Source: Nocardia salmonicida NBRC 13393
Lineage (GTDB): Bacteria > Actinomycetota > Actinomycetes > Mycobacteriales > Mycobacteriaceae
Direction of reading: 5' to 3'
DNA length: 64,000 nt
NCBI RefSeq assembly: GCF_001613085.1
Contig: NZ_BDBR01000041.1
Location: forward strand, 16,615 to 80,614
Positions 1 through 7,970 of the stretch are shown piece after piece. The notes beneath the pieces are model-generated. The model saw only the letters and a program-made list of their open reading frames with translations. It was not told the origin of the DNA and searched no databases. Both the position numbers and the translations under genes were made by a program. Position 1 is the first letter of the stretch. Each line of letters opens with the position of its first letter.

Positions 1-283
1 ACAGGTTCGCCGTGGACCGGACGTGTTCCGGCTGCCGTTCCAGGTCGGAGAGGGGCACTCGCTTCACGAAAACCGGAGTTCCCGCGATCTCGAGTAGCGC
101 TGATTTTCCGCCGATACCGGCACCGATCGGCTCGGCCGCATCCACGAGCTCGCGCAACGCATGATCGCTGTGCAGTGCCAGAGCGGTGGAGACGGCGCCG
201 TGAACGCGCAGGCGCTTCGGGAGCGACATGTCACGGGTCGCCGCCGCGTCGCGGGACATCGCCTCGCTGCCGCGCATCACCAC
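1..283 (-). CDS. Protein-kinase-like protein, N-terminal part (cut by window edge)
   Basis: The reverse strand reads open from a GTG-GTG-ATG cluster (starts at 283, 280 or 277) to the window edge. A GGGGAGGG ribosome site lies about 7 nt before 283, which favours that start. The visible protein contains GIGGKSALLEIAGTPVFVKR, a glycine-rich loop followed by VFVKR like the kinase ATP-anchor lysine, and then a conserved HVRSTANL stretch. This resembles actinobacterial protein-kinase-like proteins with an N-terminal allele-like segment. The catalytic half lies outside the window, so activity cannot be judged. It is divergent from the SDR gene at 484. The family call is from memory of similar proteins. 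Confidence 0.6.
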   Translation of the reverse strand, partial: MVMRGSEAMSRDAAATRDMSLPKRLRVHGAVSTALALHSDHALRELVDAAEPIGAGIGGKSALLEIAGTPVFVKRVPLSDLERQPEHVRSTANL

Positions 284-483
284 GATCAACCCTCCCCGTC
301 GCACTCGCGATCAACAGTCAGCCTATCGCGATCATCGACCTGTCGAACGTCCGGAAAAGCCGCTGTTCGGAGATCCGTAAATCCAGGCGCGGTGGGGCTG
401 AGCAGGTACTCCGAGTCGATGTCCGAGCTGCGCGCCAGTGGCGCGTAAGGGCGGTGCAAGAAGCCGCAGTAAGAGTCGATGAC

Positions 484-1413
484 ATGACGTGGCACAACGG
501 CCGACAGGCCGAGAGAAAGACCATGCTGGTTACCGGCGCCAACGCGGGCATCGGGTACTTCACCGCCGAGCAACTCGCGGCGACCGGTGCCACCGTGGTG
601 CTGGGCTGCCGTGACACCGCCAAGGGCGAGCTCGCAGTGCGGGCGATCCGTGCACGGGTTCCGGATGCTCGATTGCGGTGCGTGCGTATGGATCTGGCGG
701 ATCTGTCCGCACTGCCTGCGACAGTGGACGCCCTCGACGTCGACAGCCTGGACGCGGTCGTGCTCAATGCCGGGGCCTATCTGTCTGGTCCCGAACGCCG
801 CATCAGCGCTCAGGGGCACGAATTGATGTTCGCGACAAACCATCTCGGGCACTTCGCGCTGGTCGCACATCTGATGCCGATACTGACCGCGACAGCGAAC
901 AGTCGGGTGATCACGGTGGGCAGCTTCGCCGCACGGTCGGAGCGACTCGATCTCGGTGATCTGCAATCCGAGCGGAACTATCAGCCCAAGCGCAGCTACG
1001 GACGATCGAAGCTGGCCCAAATGCTGTTCGGCTTCGAGCTGGATCGCCGTCTGCGCGCGCACGGTGCCGACGCCGCCAGCATTGTCGTCCATCCCGGCGG
1101 TGCCTTGGACTCACTGACCCCGTCGCGGCCACCGCTGTTCGTCCGCACCACCGCCCAGCGCCTGCGCGGACTCCCCGCAGGCATCGCGCTGCACGGCAAA
1201 CACACGGCCGCCACGACCGTTGTCCGAACCGTTCTGGACGACGGGATAACCGGCGGGCAACTGTGGGGGCCAAGGGTCTTCGGTCTCCGTGGCCGACCCC
1301 ATCGGGAAACGCCGCATGCGCATATGGCCGACCTCGATACCGCCGCCGAACTGTGGACCGCTAGTTGCGCACTCGCAGCCGTCGACCCGCTCGTACGTCC
1401 GTGCCTACATTGA
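484..1413 (+). CDS. Short-chain dehydrogenase/reductase (SDR)
   Basis: A 309-residue protein with a Rossmann fold of the classical SDR type. It shows the nucleotide-binding motif TGANAGIG (residues 17-24), an NAG motif (VVLNAGA), a catalytic-serine strand (ITVGSFAA) and the YxxxK pair as YGRSK (Y172, K176). It should be an NAD(P)-dependent oxidoreductase of unknown substrate, similar in layout to the retinol-dehydrogenase/protochlorophyllide-reductase-like SDRs of actinobacteria. I chose ATG 484 because the TGxxxGxG motif then falls about 16 residues in; ATG 523 is possible. Only a weak AAGAG sits upstream. The 200 bp between this gene and the divergent kinase-like gene must hold both promoters, but I see no clear boxes. 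Confidence 0.8.
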   Translation: MTWHNGRQAERKTMLVTGANAGIGYFTAEQLAATGATVVLGCRDTAKGELAVRAIRARVPDARLRCVRMDLADLSALPATVDALDVDSLDAVVLNAGAYLSGPERRISAQGHELMFATNHLGHFALVAHLMPILTATANSRVITVGSFAARSERLDLGDLQSERNYQPKRSYGRSKLAQMLFGFELDRRLRAHGADAASIVVHPGGALDSLTPSRPPLFVRTTAQRLRGLPAGIALHGKHTAATTVVRTVLDDGITGGQLWGPRVFGLRGRPHRETPHAHMADLDTAAELWTASCALAAVDPLVRPCLH

Positions 1414-1489
1414 TCGGCCCTGCGTTCTGTCCGCAGCGATGGGGCGGCGGTTGACGGGTTGTGTCGGTGGACGGGCTTACGCTGGCCTT

Positions 1490-2098
1490 GTGTCGGTACT
1501 CCCTCTGATCTTCACCGCGGGCTGGGCCAGCGGGATCAACGCGTACGCGGTGGTGTTTCTGCTGGGGTTGTTCGGGCGGATCGGGTGGGCCGGTGACGTG
1601 CCGCCGGGGTTGCAGCGCACCGATGTGCTCGTTGCCGCCGGTGTGCTGTTCGTGATCGAGGCGGTGGCGGACAAGATTCCGTACCTCGACTCGTTCTGGG
1701 ATGCGGTGCATACCGTGGTTCGGCCTGCTTCGGGCGCGATCGTCTCGGCTCTGATCGCGGGGCAGGACGATTCGCTACCCACTATGTTCGCGGCGGCGGT
1801 CGGTGGTACCACCGCCTTGCTCAGTCACATCGTCAAAGCAGGCACCCGGATGGCGATCAATACGTCTCCGGAACCGGTGACCAATGTCGTGATGAGCACC
1901 GCCGAAGACTTCACGGTCGGCGGTGTCGTGACCCTGGCGGTGTTCTTCCCGGTGCTGGCCGCGGTGATCGCTGCCGTCCTGCTGGTAATCGGTCTCTCGG
2001 TGGTGTACTTGTGCGCCAGCCGAATCAGCCGCTACCTCCGACGCAGACGAGAACGCCGAGCCGCGCGAAACAGCGGCGTCGACTCGGCCCTCGAATAG
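1490..2098 (+). CDS. DUF4126 family membrane protein
   Basis: A 202-residue hydrophobic protein. It has about four or five membrane segments (around residues 1-25, 45-60, 90-110, 140-175) and a very basic C-terminus (RRRRERRAARN). The sequence pattern, with a hydrophobic start rich in G/A, an INAYAV stretch and the AIVSALIAGQ region, fits the DUF4126 family, whose function is unknown. The start is GTG 1490: a TANNNT box (TACGCT, 1478-1483) ends only 6 nt upstream and no ribosome site is seen, so the mRNA may be leaderless. It lies 76 bp after the SDR and converges on the flavin monooxygenase at 2110. Confidence 0.7.
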   Translation: MSVLPLIFTAGWASGINAYAVVFLLGLFGRIGWAGDVPPGLQRTDVLVAAGVLFVIEAVADKIPYLDSFWDAVHTVVRPASGAIVSALIAGQDDSLPTMFAAAVGGTTALLSHIVKAGTRMAINTSPEPVTNVVMSTAEDFTVGGVVTLAVFFPVLAAVIAAVLLVIGLSVVYLCASRISRYLRRRRERRAARNSGVDSALE

Positions 2099-2109
2099 CG
2101 CGGCGACAC

Positions 2110-3120
2110 TCACCGCACCTGCGGCGCCACTTTCGTGCCGAGCAGGTCGATGCTGTGCAGCACCTGCTCGGGCGGCAGGGTCCCCACGCTGGTGTGCAGC
2201 ATGAAGCGATCGAGGCCGAGGGTGTCGCGGACCTCGGCGATCTTGCTCGCCACATAGTCGGGGGTGCCGACGAACAGCGAACCGTTCTGCGAGCGCAGGA
2301 CGTCGAACTGCGCACGTGTCATCGGACCCCAGCCGCGCTCGCGGCCGATGGTCGACATGGCCAGTGCGTAGGGCTCGTAGAACTGCGCGACGGCCTGCGC
2401 GTCGGTATCGGCGACATAACCGTGCGCGTGCACCGCCACCGGTTGCTTCTCGTGTCCGCCCTCAGCGAGCGCGCGGTGATACAGCTCGACCAGCGGCTTG
2501 AACCGTGCGGGCTCACCGCCGATGATCGCGATGGCGAGAGGCAGTCCGAGCAGTCCGGCGCGAATCACCGACTCGGGACTGCCGCCGACCGCGATCCATA
2601 CCGGCAGGGGGCGATCGTCGGTGCGCGGATACACCGTCGCGTCGTGCAGCGGCGCCCGGAATCGGCCCGTCCAGGTGACGGGGCCTTCCTCGCGCACGCG
2701 CAGCAGCAGGGCCAGCTTCTCCTCGAACAGTGCGTCGTAGTCGGCCAGGTCGTATCCGAACAACGGGAACGACTCCGTGAAAGATCCGCGCCCCGCCATC
2801 AGCTCCGCGCGCCCGTTCGACAGCCCGTCCAGCGTCGCGAAGTCCTGGTACACGCGCACCGGATCATCGGAGCTGAGCACGGTGACGGCGCTGGTCAACT
2901 GGATGCGCTCGGTCCGGGCGGCAGCGGCGGCCAAGACGACGGCGGGGGAGGACGCGGCGAAATCCCGGCGATGATGCTCGCCCACGCCGTACACATCGAG
3001 TCCGGCGGCCTCGGTCGCCACAGCCTCGTCGACCACCTGACGCAGCCGCTCGGCGGCGGTCGGCGCGGGCCGGTCGGCGGTGGGGTACAGCTCGGCGAAG
3101 GTGGTGAGCCCCAGTTCCAT
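2110..3120 (-). CDS. LLM-class flavin-dependent oxidoreductase (luciferase-like)
   Basis: A 336-residue TIM-barrel-type protein typical of the bacterial luciferase-like monooxygenases (FMN or F420). It has an N-terminal MELGLTTFAELYP start, the conserved GVGEHHRRDF segment (residues about 45-55), a TSAVTVLSSDDPVRVYQ strand and the GSPESVIRA region near the middle. I chose ATG 3120 because it begins the conserved barrel strand and follows GAGAGGG by about 6 nt; the longer reading frame upstream lacks homology. It is divergent from marR (3235). The 114-bp gap contains a 5-bp inverted repeat, CGGAC-CGTA-GTCCG (3157-3170). It may be part of the same MarR regulon. The substrate is unknown. Confidence 0.85.
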   Translation of the reverse strand: MELGLTTFAELYPTADRPAPTAAERLRQVVDEAVATEAAGLDVYGVGEHHRRDFAASSPAVVLAAAAARTERIQLTSAVTVLSSDDPVRVYQDFATLDGLSNGRAELMAGRGSFTESFPLFGYDLADYDALFEEKLALLLRVREEGPVTWTGRFRAPLHDATVYPRTDDRPLPVWIAVGGSPESVIRAGLLGLPLAIAIIGGEPARFKPLVELYHRALAEGGHEKQPVAVHAHGYVADTDAQAVAQFYEPYALAMSTIGRERGWGPMTRAQFDVLRSQNGSLFVGTPDYVASKIAEVRDTLGLDRFMLHTSVGTLPPEQVLHSIDLLGTKVAPQVR

Positions 3121-3204
3121 GTGAACCCTCTCTTCGGGATGCGGTCCTCTTGTAAACGGACCGTAGTCCGATAACATTCCTCACCGAATTATGGATGAAT
3201 GCGG

Positions 3205-3227
3205 ATTATCTATGACGAAACTATAGT
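3205..3227. promoter_or_regulatory. Putative MarR operator O1 (upstream of marR)
   Basis: An AT-rich element with the core TCTATGACGAAACTATA. It lies 8 bp before the marR start at 3235, inside the divergent region with the flavin monooxygenase. It matches a second copy at 3722-3744 in 18 of 23 positions. Duplication of the same element in front of marR and in front of the exporter suggests autoregulation and co-regulation. Binding is inferred, not shown. Confidence 0.5.
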
Positions 3228-3234
3228 GAGCGGT

Positions 3235-3711
3235 ATGACCGCCCTGGCGACCACGCGCACCGAACCCGACCTGTCCTTCCTGCTCGACCGCACCAGTCAC
3301 GTCCTGCGCACGCAGATGGCGGCGGCGCTGGTCGAAATCGGGCTGACGGCCCGCATGCACTGTGTGCTGGTCCATGCGCTGGAAGCCGAACGCACGCAGG
3401 CTCAGCTGGCCGAGCTCGGCGACATGGACAAGACGACCATGGTGGTCACCGTCGACGCGCTGGAAAAGGCCGGTCTGGCCGAACGTAAACCGTCGAGCAC
3501 CGACCGCCGCGCTCGCATCATCTCCGTGACGCCCGCGGGTGCGGAGCTCGCCGCGCGCAGCACCGAAATCGTCGACGGCGTCCACCGGGGCGCGCTCGGT
3601 TCGCTGCCGAAGGCTGAGCGTGAATCCCTGGTGCGGGCATTGAATCACCTGGTGGAGGGGCATTTGTCGGCGGCGGTCGAGGCTGCGCCCGCGCGCCGCG
3701 CCAGGCAATAG
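3235..3711 (+). CDS. MarR-family transcriptional regulator
   Basis: A 158-residue winged-helix protein. It has the usual MarR layout: dimer helix (FLLDRTSHVLRTQMAAAL), recognition helix (LAELGDMDKTTMVVTVDALEKAGL) and wing with the DRR signature (STDRRARIISVTPAG). It should act as a dimeric repressor released by a small aromatic ligand or xenobiotic. I chose ATG 3235; an in-frame ATG at 3199 would put the operator-like element inside the coding region. It sits between a divergent flavin monooxygenase and a co-directional MFS exporter, a common arrangement for a drug-responsive MarR controlling its own exporter. Confidence 0.88.
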   Translation: MTALATTRTEPDLSFLLDRTSHVLRTQMAAALVEIGLTARMHCVLVHALEAERTQAQLAELGDMDKTTMVVTVDALEKAGLAERKPSSTDRRARIISVTPAGAELAARSTEIVDGVHRGALGSLPKAERESLVRALNHLVEGHLSAAVEAAPARRARQ

Positions 3712-3717
3712 TCCGTT

Positions 3718-3744
3718 ATAGATTGTCTATTACGAAACTATCTA
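3718..3744. promoter_or_regulatory. Putative MarR operator O2 (upstream of MFS exporter)
   Basis: The core TCTATTACGAAACTATC repeats the element at 3205-3227. It also begins with a short palindrome, ATAGA-TTG-TCTAT (3718-3730). It lies in the 72-bp gap between marR and the exporter at 3784, so MarR could also control the exporter separately. The sequence similarity is direct; the function is inferred. Confidence 0.5.
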
Positions 3745-3783
3745 GTACGGTCTCTCTTGTTCGCTTCCAGCAGGAGATGACCC

Positions 3784-5214
3784 ATGACAAAGTCCCAGCG
3801 CACCGCCCTCGCGGTGCTGTCGGCCGCGATGCTGATGACCATCCTCGACGGCAGCATCGTCACCGTCGCCATGCCGGCGATCCAGGAGGACCTCGGCTTC
3901 TCGCCCGCGGGTTTGAGCTGGACCGTGAACTCCTACCTGATCGCCTTCGGCGGTCTGCTCCTGCTGGCCGGGCGCCTCGGTGACCTGATCGGCCGCAAGA
4001 CGATGTTCGTCACCGGCACTGTCGTCTTCACCGCCGCGTCGGTGCTGGCGGGCGTGGCGACCACTCCCGCCGTGCTGATCGCGGCCCGATTCCTGCAGGG
4101 CGTCGGCAGCGCGATCGCCGCCTCGGTGGTGCTCGGCATCCTGGTGACGATCTTCACCGAGCCGCGCCAACGGGCAACGGCCATCGGTGTTTTCAGCTTC
4201 ACCGGTGCTGCGGGCGCCTCGATCGGCCAGGTGCTCGGTGGTGTGCTCACCGATGCGCTGAACTGGCACTGGATCTTCCTGATCAATGTGCCGATCGGCG
4301 CGCTGACGGTGCTGGTGGCAGTGAAGGCACTGCCCACCGACCGTGGTCTCGGCTGGTCCGCCGGTGCCGATGTGCTCGGCGCCGCCCTGGTCACCGCCGG
4401 TCTGATGCTCGGCATCTACACCGTCGTCGAGGTCGAACGCTACGGCTGGGTCTCGGCCCACACCCTCGGCCTTGGCGCGCTGGCCGCCGCACTGCTCGCC
4501 GCTTTCGTCGTCCGTCAGGCCACCGCGGTCAACCCGCTGCTGCCGCTGCGAATCTTCCGCTCCCGCAAGGTCTCCGGCGCCAATGTGGTCCAGATGCTCA
4601 CCCTGGCAGCCATGTTCGCCTTCCAGATCATCGTGGCGCTCTACCTGCAGAAGGTATTGGGCTACAACGCATTGCAGACCGGCCTTGCCATGCTGCCCGC
4701 CGCCGTCGCCATCGGCGGGGTGTCACTGTTCGCCTCTGCCCGACTGATCACCCGCTTCGGCGAGCGGACCGTGCTCATCGCCGGTCTGGTGCTGCTGCTG
4801 GCCGGGATGTCGTGGCTGACTCGGCTGCCCGTCGATGCCGGTTACCTCACCGACGTGCTGCCGGTGATGGTGGCCGTCGCCGGTGGCGGGCTGGTGTTGC
4901 CCGCACTCACCGCGCTGGGGATGTCGGGCGCCGAAGCCGACGACGCGGGCCTGGCCTCGGGATTGTTCAACACCACACAGCAGGTCGGCATGGCGATCGG
5001 TGTCGCGGTGCTGTCCACCCTGGCCGCCGCGCGGACCGGCGCCGAACTGGTGGTCGGCGCCTCCGATGCCGTGGCCCTGACCAGCGGTTACCGGCTGGCG
5101 TTCACGGTCGCGGCCGGTCTGCTCGCCGCCGCGCTCGTCATCAGCGCCACCGTCCTGCGCAAGCGGGACAGCGCCGAAGCGAAGCCGGTCGCCGAGGCCG
5201 TGCCCGCCTTCTGA
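3784..5214 (+). CDS. MFS multidrug exporter, DHA2 (14-TM) type
   Basis: A 476-residue membrane protein with the drug:H+ antiporter-2 pattern. It has the TM1 motif LDGSIVTVAMPAIQ, motif A GRLGDLIGRKT (about residues 60-70), the motif C-like GAAGASIGQVLGG and the NVPIG stretch after TM6. About 14 hydrophobic segments can be counted. It should export a toxic compound in exchange for protons. CAGGAG lies 6 nt before the ATG. Together with the preceding marR and the duplicated operator element it forms a typical inducible efflux unit. The substrate is unknown. Confidence 0.88.
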   Translation: MTKSQRTALAVLSAAMLMTILDGSIVTVAMPAIQEDLGFSPAGLSWTVNSYLIAFGGLLLLAGRLGDLIGRKTMFVTGTVVFTAASVLAGVATTPAVLIAARFLQGVGSAIAASVVLGILVTIFTEPRQRATAIGVFSFTGAAGASIGQVLGGVLTDALNWHWIFLINVPIGALTVLVAVKALPTDRGLGWSAGADVLGAALVTAGLMLGIYTVVEVERYGWVSAHTLGLGALAAALLAAFVVRQATAVNPLLPLRIFRSRKVSGANVVQMLTLAAMFAFQIIVALYLQKVLGYNALQTGLAMLPAAVAIGGVSLFASARLITRFGERTVLIAGLVLLLAGMSWLTRLPVDAGYLTDVLPVMVAVAGGGLVLPALTALGMSGAEADDAGLASGLFNTTQQVGMAIGVAVLSTLAAARTGAELVVGASDAVALTSGYRLAFTVAAGLLAAALVISATVLRKRDSAEAKPVAEAVPAF

Positions 5215-5248
5215 GGTGACGAATCGCCGGGAACCACCCCTGCGGTTC

Positions 5249-5278
5249 ACCCCCCGGGTGGATGTCCGCCCGGGGGGT
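5249..5278 (+). terminator. GC-rich hairpin after the MFS exporter
   Basis: A perfect 10-bp stem (5249-5258 with 5269-5278; arms ACCCCCCGGG / CCCGGGGGGT) and a 10-nt loop. There is no T-run. Its place, 35 bp after the exporter stop and just before the first CBB gene, suggests it separates the two units. Confidence 0.6.
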
Positions 5279-5294
5279 TCGGTGGTGTCCTCGA

Positions 5295-6374
5295 ATGATG
5301 CTGACCGATCGCACGACGTTGACCCAATTCCTCATCGAAGAGCGCCGCCGCCATCCCGGTTCCAGCGGCGAACTCAATTCCCTGATCCTCGACGTCGCAC
5401 TGGCCTGCAAGGCGATCTCCAAGCGCATCGCCTCGGGTGCGCTCACCGGCGTCCTCGGCGGCGCCGGGGTGGTGAACGTGCAGGGTGAGCAGCAGCAGAA
5501 GCTCGACGTGGTTGCCAACGACCTCTTCCTGCATGCCTGCGAGTGGGGCGGCCACCTGGCCGGCATGGTGTCGGAGGAACTCGACGACCCCTACCCGATC
5601 CCGCCCGACTATCCGCGCGGCAAATACCTCCTCGCATTCGATCCACTCGACGGCTCGTCCAATATCGACGTGAATGTCGCGGTGGGCAGTATCTTTTCGA
5701 TCCTGCGCGCACCGACCCCCGGCGTGGACGCGACGATGCGGGACTTCCTGCAGCCCGGCACCGAGCAGGTCGCCGCGGGCTATGCGATCTACGGTCCCGC
5801 GACGCAACTCGTGCTCACCGTCGGAACCGGTGTGCATGCCTTCACCCTCGATCCCGAGCTCGGCGAGTTCTTCCTGACCGGACAGAATCTGCGCCTGTCG
5901 GAGTCCACGTCGGAGTACGCGGTCAACAGTTCCAATCGCCGCTTCTGGGAACCGGCCGTGCGCCGCTACATCGATGAATGCCTGGCGGGCGCGACCGGCC
6001 CGCGCGAAAAGGACTTCAACATGCGCTGGGTGGCGTCGCTGGTGGTCGAAACCCACCGCATCCTGACCCGGGGCGGGGTTTTCCTGTACCCGCGCGACTC
6101 GAAGGACCCGTCCAGGGAGGGCAGGTTGCGCCTGCTCTACGAGGCCGCTCCCATCGCTTTCCTGATCGAGCAGGCCGGCGGTCTCGCCTCGACCGGCCGT
6201 GACCGGATCCTCGAGGTCGCCCCCACCGAACTGCACCAGCGCATCGCCTTCATTTTCGGTTCCCGCGACGAGGTAGCCCGCATCGTGAGGTACCACGCCG
6301 AAGCGGCCGAGGACCCCGACGGCCAGTGGAGCCCGCTGTTCGGTCTACGCGGTCTCTACCGTTCCACCACCTGA
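5295..6374 (+). CDS. fbp: Fructose-1,6-bisphosphatase class I (CBB cycle)
   Basis: A 359-residue enzyme that hydrolyses fructose-1,6-bisphosphate (and possibly sedoheptulose-1,7-bisphosphate) in the regeneration part of the Calvin cycle. The class I signature FDPLDGSSNIDVN is present, with the metal-binding aspartates D116 and D119; QQKLDVVAND and LYEAAPIAFLIEQAGG are also family hallmarks. The start is ATG 5295 (ATG 5298 follows directly), with little ribosome site. It is the first gene of the CBB locus and is followed 11 bp later by phosphoribulokinase. Most actinobacteria use the class II (GlpX) enzyme for gluconeogenesis, so a class I copy here fits dedicated carbon-fixation use. Confidence 0.93.
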   Translation: MMLTDRTTLTQFLIEERRRHPGSSGELNSLILDVALACKAISKRIASGALTGVLGGAGVVNVQGEQQQKLDVVANDLFLHACEWGGHLAGMVSEELDDPYPIPPDYPRGKYLLAFDPLDGSSNIDVNVAVGSIFSILRAPTPGVDATMRDFLQPGTEQVAAGYAIYGPATQLVLTVGTGVHAFTLDPELGEFFLTGQNLRLSESTSEYAVNSSNRRFWEPAVRRYIDECLAGATGPREKDFNMRWVASLVVETHRILTRGGVFLYPRDSKDPSREGRLRLLYEAAPIAFLIEQAGGLASTGRDRILEVAPTELHQRIAFIFGSRDEVARIVRYHAEAAEDPDGQWSPLFGLRGLYRSTT

Positions 6375-6385
6375 GGAGGAGATTC

Positions 6386-7261
6386 ATGTCCGCCAAACAC
6401 CCCGTCGTCGCCATCACCGGATCATCCGGAGCCGGAACAACGTCGGTGATGCGCACATTCGATCAGATCTTCCGCAGGGAAGGCATCGATGCCGCGTACG
6501 TCGAGGGCGACAGCTTCCACAAGTTCGACCGGGTAGGCATGAAGGAGGAACTGGCGCGGGCCTTGTCCGACGGCGACCACACCTTCAGTCACTTCGGTCC
6601 CGAGGCGAACCTGTTCGAAGAACTGGAGAAGTTGTTCCGTGGCTACAGTGAGTCCGGCACGGGTCGGGTGCGAAAGTACCTGCACGACAAGGAAGAAGCC
6701 GCGCCCTACAACCAGGAGCCGGGCACGTTCACCCCGTGGGAGGAGATCCGCCCCGACACCGACTTGCTGTTCTACGAGGGCCTGCACGGTGCGGTGGCCA
6801 ACGAGCAGGTCGATGTCGCGCAGTACGCCGACCTGCTCATCGGGGTGGTGCCCGTGATCAACCTCGAGTGGACCCAGAAGTTGCACCGCGACAAGGACAA
6901 GCGCGGCTACTCCACCGAGGCGGTGACCGAGACGATCCTGCGCCGCATGCACGACTACGTGAACTTCATGTGCCCGCAGTTCTCCCGCACCCACGTGAAC
7001 TTCCAGCGGGTTCCCGTGGTGGACACCTCGAATCCGTTTGTCGCCCGCACGATTCCGACTCCCGATGAATCGATGTTGGTGATCCGGTTCGCCGATCCGC
7101 ACGGCATCGACTTCCCGTATCTGCTCTCGATGCTGCACGACTCGTTCATGTCCCGCTCGAACACGATCGTGTGTCCGGGCGGGAAGATGGACCTGGCGAT
7201 GCAGCTGATCTTCACACCGATGCTGTTGCGGCTCATGGAACGTCGCGGCCGCACCCGCTGA
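6386..7261 (+). CDS. cbbP: Phosphoribulokinase
   Basis: A 291-residue kinase that makes ribulose-1,5-bisphosphate, the RuBisCO substrate. It has the P-loop GSSGAGTTSV (about residues 11-20), the FEGLHGAV-like segment (FYEGLHGAV) and a DPHGIDFPYL C-terminal motif. The length matches the class I octameric bacterial enzymes (about 290 residues). The start ATG 6386 has an excellent GAGGAGGA site 6 nt upstream, and the gene follows fbp with an 11-bp gap, so the two are surely cotranscribed. It converges on the cbbY gene. Together with RuBisCO at 14.7 kb it supplies the two reactions unique to the Calvin cycle. Confidence 0.95.
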   Translation: MSAKHPVVAITGSSGAGTTSVMRTFDQIFRREGIDAAYVEGDSFHKFDRVGMKEELARALSDGDHTFSHFGPEANLFEELEKLFRGYSESGTGRVRKYLHDKEEAAPYNQEPGTFTPWEEIRPDTDLLFYEGLHGAVANEQVDVAQYADLLIGVVPVINLEWTQKLHRDKDKRGYSTEAVTETILRRMHDYVNFMCPQFSRTHVNFQRVPVVDTSNPFVARTIPTPDESMLVIRFADPHGIDFPYLLSMLHDSFMSRSNTIVCPGGKMDLAMQLIFTPMLLRLMERRGRTR

Positions 7262-7268
7262 GCCGGAG

Positions 7269-7300
7269 TCGACGACCACCTCACGCGAGGTGGTCGTCGA
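7269..7300. terminator. Perfect 14-bp hairpin at the convergent cbbP/cbbY ends
   Basis: The arms 7269-7282 and 7287-7300 are perfectly complementary (14 bp) with the 4-nt loop ACGC. The left arm and loop lie next to the cbbP stop, and the hairpin overlaps the last codons and stop of cbbY on the other strand. It has no T-run on either side. It probably serves as a shared bidirectional terminator or 3'-end stabiliser for the two converging CBB transcripts. Confidence 0.7.
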
Positions 7301-7970
7301 ACCAGGTCACCAGCTCCGGGTCGTCGAGCCCATCGGCGACGAGCACCGCGGCCGAGAGGTCGTCGGTGCGCGTGTACGCGTTCTGCGCGGCCACGCACCG
7401 CAGCCCCGCCGCCACCGCGGACCGCACGCCGTTCGCCGAATCTTCCACGGCTACTGCTTGCTCGGCGGACAGGCCGGTCTGGATCAGCACGTCCAGATAC
7501 ACCGCGGGGCTCGGTTTCAGCACGGGCACTTCGGTTCCGGTGGTCACGGTGTCGAACGGCTCACCGAAAGCGTGCTTCAGCAGGGGCTCGACCCACGCGC
7601 GGGTGCCGGTGGTCGCCACATGCAACCGAACGCCACGCGACCGGAGCCGCTCGATCAGCTCCCGCGCTCCCGGCCGGGCCCGAATCTGCCCGTCCGAGGC
7701 CATCTGCCGCATGATGCGGGTCTTGGTGCGGTGCACCTTGTGCGCGAGCTCGCGCGCCTGCTCGGTCGGCATGGCGTGCAGTTCGAACCAGAACGCCAGC
7801 CGCTGCGCGCCACCGGCGACCTTCAGCAGCTTCCCGTACTCCTCGACGTCCCAGCGGTCGGGGAGCCCCGCCTCGGCGAATGCCGTGTTGAAGGCCACCC
7901 GGTGGCCGTCTCGTTCGCTGTCGACCAGGGTGCCGTCGACGTCGAAGATCACCGCGCGCAGCTGAGTCAT
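7281..7970 (-). CDS. cbbY: HAD phosphatase, CbbY type (sugar-bisphosphate clearing)
   Basis: A 229-residue HAD-superfamily phosphatase with motif I FDVDGTLVDSE (nucleophile D10, general acid D12), a cap domain, motif II as ATTGT and motif IV AVEDSANGV. The cap segment EYGKLLKVAGGAQRL resembles the EY-x-LL-x-x-GG-K/A region of CbbY. CbbY dephosphorylates xylulose-1,5-bisphosphate, a misfire product that inhibits RuBisCO. Phosphoglycolate phosphatase (CbbZ) is the alternative, but the cap fits CbbY better. Its start overlaps the transketolase stop (ATGA, 7967-7970), so the two are translationally coupled. Confidence 0.78.
   Translation of the reverse strand: MTQLRAVIFDVDGTLVDSERDGHRVAFNTAFAEAGLPDRWDVEEYGKLLKVAGGAQRLAFWFELHAMPTEQARELAHKVHRTKTRIMRQMASDGQIRARPGARELIERLRSRGVRLHVATTGTRAWVEPLLKHAFGEPFDTVTTGTEVPVLKPSPAVYLDVLIQTGLSAEQAVAVEDSANGVRSAVAAGLRCVAAQNAYTRTDDLSAAVLVADGLDDPELVTWFDDHLA

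Noticed and set aside
2011..3174. Forward frame opposite the flavin monooxygenase
   Set aside because: Rich in Gln/Arg/His without motifs; the - strand enzyme is well supported.
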